A stretch of DNA of 56,754 nucleotides from an uncultured Bacteroidota bacterium (GTDB taxonomy: Bacteria > Bacteroidota > Bacteroidia > UKL13-3): contig CAISCU010000025.1 in NCBI GenBank assembly GCA_903883965.1, positions 1-56,754 on the forward strand. The letters run 5' to 3'. The notes under the pieces are model-generated. The model had not been told where the DNA came from and searched no databases. It saw only the letters and a list, made by a program, of their open reading frames with translations. This document shows positions 1 through 8,001 of this stretch, piece after piece. The position numbers and the translations under genes are program-made. The number at the start of each line of letters is the position of its first letter. Within the stretch, counting starts at the first letter, position 1.

Positions 1-101
1 ATTAATCCAGCTTCAATCTCTTTGACTACTCCTAACTTAAAGGACATTGAGTAATCCTTTTGGCTACGCTTTTCATAAACGCTTTTTTCTATTTTTTTCA
101 T
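1..101 (-). CDS. IS3-family transposase OrfA, N-terminal fragment cut by the window edge
   Basis: The reverse strand reads from an ATG at 101 to the window edge without a stop, giving 33 residues beginning MKKIEKSVYEKRSQKDYSM. This charged start followed by a YSMSFKL-VV-EIE pattern resembles the N-terminus of the helix-turn-helix OrfA protein of Bacteroidota IS3-type elements, which binds the element ends before OrfB catalyses transposition. The rest of the gene and OrfB would lie to the left of the window. The call rests on remembered family resemblance over a short stretch. A chromosomal helix-turn-helix protein is the alternative. Confidence 0.6.
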   Translation of the reverse strand, partial: MKKIEKSVYEKRSQKDYSMSFKLGVVKEIEAGL

Positions 102-120
102 AACGATAAATTTTATGTAT

Positions 121-140
121 CGCTATTTCAGGACTAGACA
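121..140 (-). mobile_element. probable terminal end of the IS3-type element
   Basis: Read on the reverse strand, 140 down to 121 begins TGTCTAGTCCTGAAATAGCG, about 20 bases upstream of the OrfA start. A TG terminus at this distance from OrfA suits an IS3-family inverted repeat. The opposite end is outside the window, so the boundary and any target duplication cannot be confirmed. Confidence 0.4.
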
Positions 141-153
141 TTTATAGAATTAC

Positions 154-188
154 AAAAGGCTGCAAGTTTTACTTGCAGCCTTTTTTTT
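154..188. terminator. intrinsic terminator, bidirectional
   Basis: A perfect 10-base stem (158-167 with 171-180, loop TTT) is preceded by four A and followed by eight T. It could stop transcription from either side. It probably belonged to a gene displaced by the insertion element, because no plus-strand gene ends just before it here. Confidence 0.85.
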
Positions 189-246
189 GGATTTGAATTC
201 AGTTTTAAGGAAAATCTAACTAGTAAAAAAATTAAATTGCCATACC

Positions 247-966
247 ATGCTTGAACACATAGATTTAACCAAAATACTCGTACTCGATATTGAAACAGTT
301 CCTCAATCAGAAACTTTTGATGCACTCACTGATACTTGGAAAGACCTTTGGCTCAAAAAAGCGCAGAGCCTCAAAAAAGAAGAAGGGCAAACAGATTTAG
401 ATGTCTATCCTAGGGCAGGTATTTATGCTGAGTTTGGTAAAATAGTTTGTATTTCATGTGGTTTTTTTGTGCGAGAAGGAAATCAATATGGGTTTAGAAT
501 AAAATCATTTGCCAGTACGGATGAATCTGAAATTTTAAAACAGTTTATCCAATTGGTCAACCATCATTTCAGTGGTCCGGGTTTTTCTTTGTGCGCGCAC
601 AACGGTAAGGAATTTGATTTCCCATTTATAGCTAGAAGGTGTTTGCTCAATGGTTTGCCAATTCCTCAACCTTTAAACATTGCAGGCAAAAAGCCTTGGG
701 AGGTAAACCTCTTAGATTCTATGGAGCTTTGGAAATTTGGCGATTACAAGAGCTTTACTTCTTTGGTATTATTGGCTTCTGCTTTTGGCATACCAACACC
801 CAAAGACGATATAGATGGCAGTATGGTAGGCATGGTTTATTGGAAAGAAAAGGATTTAGAACGCATACAAGTGTATTGCCAAAAAGATGTCATTACCGTT
901 GCTCAAATTTTATTAAAATACAAGCTAGAACCTTTGTTGGAAGAGCATCAAATCCAATATGTTTAA
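247..966 (+). CDS. predicted 3'-5' exonuclease, PolB-exonuclease-like
   Basis: The 239-residue protein has the DnaQ-fold exonuclease motifs in order: LDIET near the start (D14, E16), HNGKEFD (residues 118-124, D124) and YCQKD (Y210, D214). These acidic residues would bind the two metal ions that hydrolyse DNA 3' ends. Length and spacing fit the stand-alone family related to the DNA polymerase B proofreading domain (Pfam PF10108). The cellular role of that family is poorly defined, with DNA repair or processing most likely. The gene is monocistronic. Its stop overlaps the stop of the convergent glycosyltransferase gene by four bases. Confidence 0.85.
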   Translation: MLEHIDLTKILVLDIETVPQSETFDALTDTWKDLWLKKAQSLKKEEGQTDLDVYPRAGIYAEFGKIVCISCGFFVREGNQYGFRIKSFASTDESEILKQFIQLVNHHFSGPGFSLCAHNGKEFDFPFIARRCLLNGLPIPQPLNIAGKKPWEVNLLDSMELWKFGDYKSFTSLVLLASAFGIPTPKDDIDGSMVGMVYWKEKDLERIQVYCQKDVITVAQILLKYKLEPLLEEHQIQYV

Positions 967-2096
967 TCTAGTTGTGCTAACTTGTTTTCTATATTAGCTA
1001 TTATTCCTTGCCAGCTGTATTTATTAAAAAAAGCTGTCGGTAAATCTGTTGGTTTTTCTTGTAATTTGAGTTCAATTGCCTTTGCAAATTCACGCCAATT
1101 TCCATCTTCTACAATGGTTAATAAATTGCCACAAACTGCAGGGTCAATTCCTTCAGCACCTGTTTGCGTAGAAATAATTGCTTTACCTCTTGCTAAAGTG
1201 TCTATGGCTTTGGTTTTAATACCTCCACCACTCATAATAGGGTTCAACATCAAGTCTGTGCCATCAATATAAGTTTCTATATCTTCCACAAATCCACAAT
1301 AAGTTAGGTGTTCTAAGTTATCTAATTTTGCAGCAATGTGCTTTGGCAGATTTTTGCCACAAATGAGAACGTGAAAAGGTAATTTTTGATCTAATAACAA
1401 AGGATATATGTGTTCTGCTATATTAGCTACAGCATCGTAATTGGGCGCATAACTCATGGTTGCAAAAAACAATAGCACATGGGCTTGAGGAGCAATTTGG
1501 TATTGATTGTTCAAAATTGCTCTTGCATTTGTTTGAATGGTTGGCAATTTGTTAAAAGGTACTCCGTATGGCGTTAATAAAGTTTGATTGGCATTCAATT
1601 CAAATTCATGAATGGCTTTTGCTTGGTCTATATCACTCACAAAAATCACCAAATCGGCATGCTTGTAAGCCCATTTTTCGTAAAAGTACAAAATAGGCCA
1701 CCATTTTTTACCCATGCTTTTAAACCTAAGGTATTCTATATTGTTGCTGCGTATAAAAACTTTTTGTTTCCCAATTATTTTTAAAAACGGAATCATCCAA
1801 GTCATCCAAGGCTGGTCAAAAAAAACATATTCGGTTTGGCGTTTTTTTATGGCCTTTAAAATCTTCAAGAGCTGATTAATTTGTAAGTATCTCCAAGGGC
1901 TAAAACGCATGCCTAAAATCAGTTCAAAATTAAATTGACTGGTGTCGGTTTTACTGTATGGGTCTACAGTGTATACCGTCAATTTGTTATTGGCACCTAA
2001 ATATTGGAGAATTTGCAAAGTAGATATTTCTCCACCTGTTGTAGCAGGTAAAAATGGATAAGAAACAATAGCAAAAATAGACTTCGAACTTTTCAT
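963..2096 (-). CDS. glycosyltransferase, GT4/GT1 type (GT-B fold)
   Basis: The product has 377 residues. The N-terminal part contains a GGEIS glycine loop typical of the acceptor domain. The C-terminal part contains NPIMSGGGIKTKAI followed by ARGKAIISTQTGAEG, the nucleotide-sugar binding region of GT-B glycosyltransferases. It probably adds a sugar to a cell-surface polysaccharide or lipid; donor and acceptor are unknown. I place the start at the ATG at 2096 (MKSSKSIFAIVSYPF). An upstream start at 2159 would overlap the divergent hpt gene and add residues atypical of the family. No other polysaccharide gene is adjacent. Confidence 0.82.
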   Translation of the reverse strand: MKSSKSIFAIVSYPFLPATTGGEISTLQILQYLGANNKLTVYTVDPYSKTDTSQFNFELILGMRFSPWRYLQINQLLKILKAIKKRQTEYVFFDQPWMTWMIPFLKIIGKQKVFIRSNNIEYLRFKSMGKKWWPILYFYEKWAYKHADLVIFVSDIDQAKAIHEFELNANQTLLTPYGVPFNKLPTIQTNARAILNNQYQIAPQAHVLLFFATMSYAPNYDAVANIAEHIYPLLLDQKLPFHVLICGKNLPKHIAAKLDNLEHLTYCGFVEDIETYIDGTDLMLNPIMSGGGIKTKAIDTLARGKAIISTQTGAEGIDPAVCGNLLTIVEDGNWREFAKAIELKLQEKPTDLPTAFFNKYSWQGIIANIENKLAQLD

Positions 2097-2132
2097 TGCA
2101 CAACAAATATGCAGGATTGTTTCCAAATCGGC

Positions 2133-2140
2133 TATTTTTG
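2133..2140 (+). promoter_or_regulatory. TAnnTTTG -7 box of hpt
   Basis: TATTTTTG matches the Bacteroidota -7 consensus, only four bases before the hpt start codon. No TTG is seen at the ideal 19-base distance. If this box is used, the mRNA would have little or no leader. Confidence 0.45.
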
Positions 2141-2144
2141 AGCC

Positions 2145-2690
2145 ATGGAATCCGTTCAATTAGCAGACAAAACATTTCATTCATTTATATCTGCAGCAAA
2201 AATTCAAGAGCAAATTAAAGTGCTCTCCGCCCAAATTAATGCTGACTATGCACACAAAAAGCCAATATTTATTGCTATTTTAAATGGGTCATTCATGTTT
2301 TGTTCTGACCTCATCAAACAAATTGAATTGGAATGTAAGGTTACTTTTCTCAAATTGGCATCATACAACGGCTTGGCATCTAGTGGTCAAATAAAAGAAC
2401 TCATTGGGCTTAATGAAAACATCAAAGACCAAGAAGTTATAGTAATTGAAGATATCATGGATTCAGGCCTTACATTGGCTACCATTTTAGCACAATTGAA
2501 GGCATTAGATCCAGCTTCCATTCAAGTTTGTACCTTATTGTACAAGCCGGCAGCTAACAAAACAGCTTATGTTCCTGCTTATATAGGCTTTGAAGTTGGA
2601 AATGAATTTTTAGTTGGATATGGCTTGGATTACAATGGATTAGGACGGAATTTGCCGGAAATTTATCAATTCAATGACCAAAGTGCTTAG
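2145..2690 (+). CDS. hpt: hypoxanthine phosphoribosyltransferase
   Basis: This is a purine-salvage enzyme that joins hypoxanthine (and usually guanine) to PRPP to make IMP or GMP in the cytoplasm. The 181-residue protein has the PRPP-binding loop as EDIMDSGLT at residues 102-110, preceded by the hydrophobic strand VIVI, and the early LNGSFMF segment that forms the pyrophosphate-binding loop. Length is normal for the family. The only Met near the family N-terminus is at 2145, so the start is secure even though a promoter-like box lies four bases upstream. It is divergent from the glycosyltransferase and followed by adk, a second nucleotide-metabolism gene. Confidence 0.92.
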   Translation: MESVQLADKTFHSFISAAKIQEQIKVLSAQINADYAHKKPIFIAILNGSFMFCSDLIKQIELECKVTFLKLASYNGLASSGQIKELIGLNENIKDQEVIVIEDIMDSGLTLATILAQLKALDPASIQVCTLLYKPAANKTAYVPAYIGFEVGNEFLVGYGLDYNGLGRNLPEIYQFNDQSA

Positions 2691-2755
2691 TATTCTGCAC
2701 TTGGATTTGTCGAATACAAAACTTTCATTTTTCTTCGTAGTATAAATCGGTCAAC

Positions 2756-3334
2756 ATGTTAAACCTCGTTTTATTTGGTCCTCCTGGAGCAGGCAAAGGA
2801 ACTCAGTCTGCAAAACTCATCAATCGTTTTTCTTTGGTACACCTTTCAACTGGCGATATTTTTAGAGCTAACATAAAGGGTGAAACTGAATTAGGTGTAT
2901 TGGCAAAAAGTTTTATTGATAAAGGCCAATTGGTACCAGATGAAGTAACCATCAATATGTTGTCTGAAGAAGTAAAAAAAAGTCCTGAGGCTAAAGGATT
3001 TATTTTTGATGGATTTCCAAGAACCCAAGCCCAAGCGGCTGCTCTAGATAGTTTGTTAACCAATATGGGAACAACTATTTCGTTGATGTTGGCGCTTGAA
3101 GTTGAAGAAGAAGAATTAAAGAAAAGATTGTTGTTGAGGGGTAAAGATAGTGGTCGTGCAGATGACCAAGATCCTCAAATCATTCAAAAAAGAATTGAGG
3201 TTTATCAAAACGAAACCTTTCCTGTAAAAGATTACTATATGGCTCAGGCAAAATACAAAGGGGTAAATGGCATTGGCGAAGTCAATGAAATTTTCGAACA
3301 CCTTTGTACTGAAATTGAGTCTGTTAACAAATAA
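2756..3334 (+). CDS. adk: adenylate kinase
   Basis: The enzyme interconverts ATP plus AMP and two ADP. The 192-residue protein has the phosphate-binding loop GPPGAGKGT at residues 8-16, the AMP-binding STGD segment, and DGFPRT at the start of the NMP/CORE region. The LID is of the short type (GRADDQDPQ) without zinc-binding cysteines, which explains the small size. It lies between hpt and obg on the same strand, three bases before obg, so the three genes may be cotranscribed. Confidence 0.95.
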   Translation: MLNLVLFGPPGAGKGTQSAKLINRFSLVHLSTGDIFRANIKGETELGVLAKSFIDKGQLVPDEVTINMLSEEVKKSPEAKGFIFDGFPRTQAQAAALDSLLTNMGTTISLMLALEVEEEELKKRLLLRGKDSGRADDQDPQIIQKRIEVYQNETFPVKDYYMAQAKYKGVNGIGEVNEIFEHLCTEIESVNK

Positions 3335-3337
3335 AAA

Positions 3338-4330
3338 ATGGCTGAATCAAATTTTGTAGATTATGTAAAAATCTGCTGCAGAAGTGGTAAGGGTGGTGCT
3401 GGTTGTATGCATTTTCACAGAGATAAACATACTGCAAAAGGAGGTCCTGATGGGGGAGATGGAGGCATTGGTGGAAGTATCATTGTAAGAGGCAATGCCC
3501 AAGCCTGGACTTTACTCCATTTAAAATACCGCAAACATGTCATTGCTGAACCAGGAGCCAATGGTGAAAGTGCTTTGAGAAAAGGCAAAGATGGTAAAAA
3601 TGAAATTTTAGAAGTGCCTTTGGGTACTGTTGCAAAAGATGCTGAAACTGGTGAAATTTTGTTTGAGATAACCCAAGACGGTCAACAAGAAGTTTTGTTA
3701 GCCGGAGGTAGGGGTGGCCTAGGCAATCATCATTTTAAATCTGCTACCAATCAAGCTCCTAGACACGCCCAAACGGGCCAAGAAGGCAAAGAAGAATGGA
3801 AAGTTTTAGAGCTTAAAATATTGGCAGATGTTGGATTGGTTGGTTTTCCAAATGCGGGTAAATCAACTTTGCTGTCCGTTGTATCTGCCGCCAAACCAGA
3901 AATTGCAGATTATCCTTTTACCACATTGGTGCCTAATTTAGGTATCGTATCATACGAAGATTATAGGTCCTTTGTAATGGCTGATATACCCGGAATTATA
4001 GAAGGTGCACACGAAGGAAAAGGTTTAGGTACTCGATTTTTAAGACATATAGAAAGAAACGCAACTTTGTTGTTTATGGTGCCAGCAACTTCTGAAGACA
4101 TCAAAAAAGAGTACCAGATTTTGCTCAAAGAATTAAAACTTTACAACAAAGAATTGTCTAATAAAAACAGGTTATTGGCCATCACCAAATGCGATTTGGT
4201 TGATGAAGAATTCCTCAAAGACATTAAAAAGAAATTGCCTAAAGTTCCAGTTGTATTTATTAGTTCAGCCACAGGTTTGGGAATTTCAACCCTCAAACAC
4301 AAATTGTGGGATATGATTCAAGACAATTAA
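3338..4330 (+). CDS. obg: GTPase Obg/CgtA, ribosome assembly
   Basis: Obg is an essential GTPase that binds the maturing 50S subunit and links growth to stress signals. The 330-residue protein starts with the glycine-rich Obg fold (GGDGGIGGS and similar stretches, residues 1-160). The G domain follows: G1 loop GFPNAGKS at 169-176, switch region DYPFTT, DIPG as G3 and TKCD as G4. It lacks the optional C-terminal extension of some homologues, as is usual in Bacteroidota. It directly follows adk, and its stop overlaps that of the convergent asparaginase-like gene by four bases. Confidence 0.95.
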   Translation: MAESNFVDYVKICCRSGKGGAGCMHFHRDKHTAKGGPDGGDGGIGGSIIVRGNAQAWTLLHLKYRKHVIAEPGANGESALRKGKDGKNEILEVPLGTVAKDAETGEILFEITQDGQQEVLLAGGRGGLGNHHFKSATNQAPRHAQTGQEGKEEWKVLELKILADVGLVGFPNAGKSTLLSVVSAAKPEIADYPFTTLVPNLGIVSYEDYRSFVMADIPGIIEGAHEGKGLGTRFLRHIERNATLLFMVPATSEDIKKEYQILLKELKLYNKELSNKNRLLAITKCDLVDEEFLKDIKKKLPKVPVVFISSATGLGISTLKHKLWDMIQDN

Positions 4331-4815
4331 GACAATTCTTCAAAATAACCTGTTTCTCTATTTTTTCTACAATTGTTCCAATCGTAGTACCTTCCATTCA
4401 TTGCAATGTAAACACCGGGTTGCAAAGTTTGGGCGAAAGCCAATGCACTCCCTAAGTTAAATAGTCCATCACTTGAACCAAACTTGTAGGGTATCATAGC
4501 CCCTGTTATGACAATGGTTTTGTGTTTTACATGTTCGGCCAAAGTCTCTGCAGTTTGAGTTAAGGTATCTGTTCCATGTGTCAAAACAATTTGGTCATTT
4601 ACACACTTTAAACAGGCATCTACCAATAATTTCCTGTGTTCATTGGTCATGTCTAAACTGTCAATCAACATTAAAGTTTGTACTTTTAAATCAACTTTTG
4701 AACGTCCCAGTTGAAGCATATCATGAACGTGGGTATCTTTAAAAAACAAACTCCCATTTAGTTCGTTGTATTCTTTATCAAATGTGCCACCGGTTACAAA
4801 AATAGAAATAGCCAT
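4327..4815 (-). CDS. single-domain asparaginase-like protein
   Basis: The 162-residue protein matches only the N-terminal domain of type I/II L-asparaginases. It has the first threonine motif TGGTFD (residues 8-13) and the second motif THGTDT (79-84), followed by GAMIPY and SSDG. The C-terminal domain that helps complete the active site in the usual 330-residue enzymes is absent. No frameshift or downstream remnant is seen, so this looks like a naturally short protein. Asparagine hydrolysis is possible, perhaps as an oligomer, but unproven. It is monocistronic and convergent with obg. Confidence 0.75.
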   Translation of the reverse strand: MAISIFVTGGTFDKEYNELNGSLFFKDTHVHDMLQLGRSKVDLKVQTLMLIDSLDMTNEHRKLLVDACLKCVNDQIVLTHGTDTLTQTAETLAEHVKHKTIVITGAMIPYKFGSSDGLFNLGSALAFAQTLQPGVYIAMNGRYYDWNNCRKNRETGYFEELS

Positions 4816-5037
4816 GTTTCAATGTTTCTGCGAATTAATTGAAACTATTAGGTATTTCCTTCCTTTCAGCAACAATACTATGCACATTTTTTGCCAAATT
4901 AAGGGGATTAACTATCAAGACTTTTTTAAGATTCAGAATTTGACAAAACAGTTTCCAATTAAAATGGCTTTTTGCTGCTTAAATACTAAATTCGTGGACA
5001 TTTTTTAAATGGTAGAATACCAGCAATAAAAAACAAC

Positions 5038-6879
5038 ATGCAAGAACAGGAATTAGAATCGGTAGTTATCAGATTTGCAGGAGACAGTGGGGATGGCATG
5101 CAACTTACCGGAACACAGTTTACAAATACAGCAGCACTATTTGGAAATGATTTGGCAACTTTTCCAGATTTTCCAGCAGAAATAAGGGCCCCACAAGGAA
5201 CATTAGCAGGGGTTTCAGGCTTTCAAATTCATTTTGGAGCAACAGCCATTCATACACCTGGCGATCAATCTGACGTATTGGTTGCAATGAATGTTGCGGC
5301 ACTCAAAGCAAATATTAAGAATCTCAAAAAAGGCGGTGTTATCATTGCCAATTCAGATGGATTTGATGCCAAGAATTTAAGGTTAGCTAACGTACCTGAA
5401 GCTGAAAATCCATTGATTGATGGTTCTTTGGAAGCTTACGATGTTAAAACCATAGACGTTACCAAAATTACGCGTTCTGCATTAGCTGATAGTGGTTTGG
5501 GCGTGAAAGAGATTGACCGTTGCAAAAACATGTTTGTTTTGGGATTGATTTATTGGATGTATCACCGTCCAATGGAAAGCTCAATCAAATTTATTCAATC
5601 CAAATTCGGTAAAAACGAGGCGGTCATGAATGCCAATTTAAAGGTATTGCAAGCTGGTTGGAACTATGGCGAAACTACAGAAATGTTTGCCAATCGTTAC
5701 AATGTTGCGCCAGCTAAAATGGAACCTGGTGTGTACAGGAGTATCATGGGTAATGAAGCCGTTGCCATGGGTATTATAGCTGCTTCAGTAAAATCTAAAT
5801 TGCCTGTTTTTTACGGAACATACCCAATTACACCAGCATCTGATGTTTTGCATGAATTGTCTAAACACAAAGCATTTGGGGTTAAAACATTTCAAGCTGA
5901 AGATGAAATAGCAGGTATATGCGCCTCAATTGGTGCAGCATTTGGAGGCAATTTAGCAATAACAGGTTCCTCAGGTCCGGGTATTGCATTGAAAACAGAA
6001 GCCATTGGTTTAGCTACCATGTTGGAGTTGCCATTGGTTATCATAAATGTTCAAAGAGCCGGACCAAGTACTGGGTTGCCAACTAAAACAGAGCAAGCAG
6101 ATTTATTGCAATCTTTTTATGGTAGAAATGGGGAATGTCCAGTTTTAATATTGGCTGCTCAATCACCAGCAGATTGTTTTGATATGGCATTTGAGGCCTG
6201 TAAATTGGCATTAAACCACATGATACCAGTTTTCTTTTTAAGCGATGGATACATTGCAAATGGTTCTGAACCCTGGAAATTCCCTTCTCAAGATTCCCTT
6301 CCTGACATTGATGTTACTTTTGCGGTACACAATCCAGAACAATCAAAATTCCTTCCTTATCAAAGAGACGAGAAATTAGCCAGACCATGGGCCATTCCTG
6401 GAACACCAGGTTTAGAACACCGAATTGGAGGTTTAGAGAAACAACACATTACAGGCAATATCAGTTATGACCCAGCCAACCATGAATTTATGGTAAAGCT
6501 CCGTCAAGAAAAAGTAGATCAAGTAGCCAATTATATACCTGAACAAAATATAGACAATGGTCCTGAAACCGGTGATGTATTAATTCTAGGATGGGGAGGT
6601 ACTTATGGTGCATTAAAAACTGCTACTGCAAAATTAATTGAAGAGGGTCATTCAGTTGCACATGCTCACTTGAGGTATTTGAATCCATTCCCTAAAAATT
6701 TAGGCGCCCTTTTGAGAAACTATAAAAAGGTGGTAGTTCCTGAACTAAATAATGGTCAGCTTGTAAAAATTATCAGAGACAAATATTTTATTGATGCCAT
6801 TCCATTCAATAAAATACAAGGTCAACCATTTATGGCTCACGAAGTCATTCAACAAATTAAAAACATCCTTGCTTCTTAA
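5038..6879 (+). CDS. korA: 2-oxoacid:ferredoxin oxidoreductase, fused gamma-alpha subunit
   Basis: This subunit works with the beta subunit encoded next to it to convert a 2-oxoacid, probably 2-oxoglutarate, and CoA to acyl-CoA and CO2 while reducing ferredoxin. The 613-residue protein has a gamma domain at residues 1-190 (GDSGDGMQLTG near the start). An alpha-subunit pyrimidine-binding domain follows (YPITPASD and the EDEIAG segment), then a C-terminal transketolase-like domain. This fused form is the common one in Bacteroidota. The downstream partner starts 10 bases after the stop. Substrate choice between 2-oxoglutarate and other oxoacids is inferred from the family. Confidence 0.9.
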   Translation: MQEQELESVVIRFAGDSGDGMQLTGTQFTNTAALFGNDLATFPDFPAEIRAPQGTLAGVSGFQIHFGATAIHTPGDQSDVLVAMNVAALKANIKNLKKGGVIIANSDGFDAKNLRLANVPEAENPLIDGSLEAYDVKTIDVTKITRSALADSGLGVKEIDRCKNMFVLGLIYWMYHRPMESSIKFIQSKFGKNEAVMNANLKVLQAGWNYGETTEMFANRYNVAPAKMEPGVYRSIMGNEAVAMGIIAASVKSKLPVFYGTYPITPASDVLHELSKHKAFGVKTFQAEDEIAGICASIGAAFGGNLAITGSSGPGIALKTEAIGLATMLELPLVIINVQRAGPSTGLPTKTEQADLLQSFYGRNGECPVLILAAQSPADCFDMAFEACKLALNHMIPVFFLSDGYIANGSEPWKFPSQDSLPDIDVTFAVHNPEQSKFLPYQRDEKLARPWAIPGTPGLEHRIGGLEKQHITGNISYDPANHEFMVKLRQEKVDQVANYIPEQNIDNGPETGDVLILGWGGTYGALKTATAKLIEEGHSVAHAHLRYLNPFPKNLGALLRNYKKVVVPELNNGQLVKIIRDKYFIDAIPFNKIQGQPFMAHEVIQQIKNILAS

Positions 6880-6889
6880 TACAGTGAAT

Positions 6890-7918
6890 ATGGAAATCAA
6901 AGAACAGAACCAATTAACAGCAAAACATTTCGCAACAGATCAAGAAGTAAGGTGGTGTCCAGGTTGTGGCGATTATTCAATACTCAAACAAGTTCAAACA
7001 GTATTGCCCGAATTGGGTAGACCTAAAGAAGAGTTTGTCTTTATTTCAGGTATTGGATGTTCATCTCGTTTCCCATATTACATGGAAACATACGGCATGC
7101 ATTCTATTCATGGAAGGGCAACAGCAATTGCCACTGGTTTAAAATTAACCAGGCCAGAACTTAGTGTTTGGATTGTAACGGGTGATGGCGACTCTATGTC
7201 AATTGGGGGCAATCATTTTATTCATTTATTGAGACGCAATCCTGATGTGAATGTGTTGTTATTTAACAACCAAATTTATGGCCTCACAAAAGGACAATAT
7301 TCACCCACATCAGAACAAGGTAAAGTAACCAAATCAACTCCGTATGGCAGTGTTGATTATCCATTCAACCCTATAGCATTGTGTTTAGGAGCTGATGCTA
7401 CTTTCGTTGCTAGAACCATGGATCGTGATCCTAAGCACCAACAAAATATCATCAGAAAATCATACCATCACAAAGGCACATCCATTGTAGAAATTTATCA
7501 AAATTGCAATGTGTTCAATGATGGAGCTTTTGAAATCTTCACTGAAAAAGGAAGCAAAAAACAAGCAACCCTCATGATGGAACATGGGCAACCTTTGGTA
7601 TTTGGAGAAAACAGTGACAAAGGAATTAAACTCGATGGTTTTAAACCTGTTATTGTTGATTTGAATGATGCATCTGTCAATGATTTATGGATACATGACG
7701 AAACCGATTTGGTAAAAGCAACCATCTTGTCAAGGTTTTACGATGACCCATCTGTTGATGGCCATTTTCCAAGACCATTTGGCGTGTTTTATGAAAACAA
7801 AAACAAAACACCTTTTGATGAATTGTTCAATGATCAAATTGCATATGCTCAATCTAAAAACCCAAGCCCTAGTTTAGATAGCTTAATTGCTGGTAAAGAA
7901 ACCTGGATGGTGAGTTAG
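6890..7918 (+). CDS. korB: 2-oxoacid:ferredoxin oxidoreductase, beta subunit
   Basis: The 342-residue beta subunit carries the thiamine diphosphate site: GDGDSMSIGGNHF from residue 98, with the NNQIYGLTKGQ segment downstream. It also has cysteines at positions 23 and 26 (RWCPGCGD) that help hold a 4Fe-4S cluster. I chose the ATG at 6890 because a longer reading from 6791 would run back into korA and adds sequence foreign to the family. With korA it forms a two-gene operon feeding low-potential electrons from central carbon metabolism to ferredoxin. Confidence 0.92.
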   Translation: MEIKEQNQLTAKHFATDQEVRWCPGCGDYSILKQVQTVLPELGRPKEEFVFISGIGCSSRFPYYMETYGMHSIHGRATAIATGLKLTRPELSVWIVTGDGDSMSIGGNHFIHLLRRNPDVNVLLFNNQIYGLTKGQYSPTSEQGKVTKSTPYGSVDYPFNPIALCLGADATFVARTMDRDPKHQQNIIRKSYHHKGTSIVEIYQNCNVFNDGAFEIFTEKGSKKQATLMMEHGQPLVFGENSDKGIKLDGFKPVIVDLNDASVNDLWIHDETDLVKATILSRFYDDPSVDGHFPRPFGVFYENKNKTPFDELFNDQIAYAQSKNPSPSLDSLIAGKETWMVS

Positions 7919-8001
7919 TAGTTTTTGTGTTGTTTCAAGAAGGTATATTTGATTGAATTTTAAGTAGATATTTTCTACTTTGCTTTCAATTATTTGTACA
8001 C

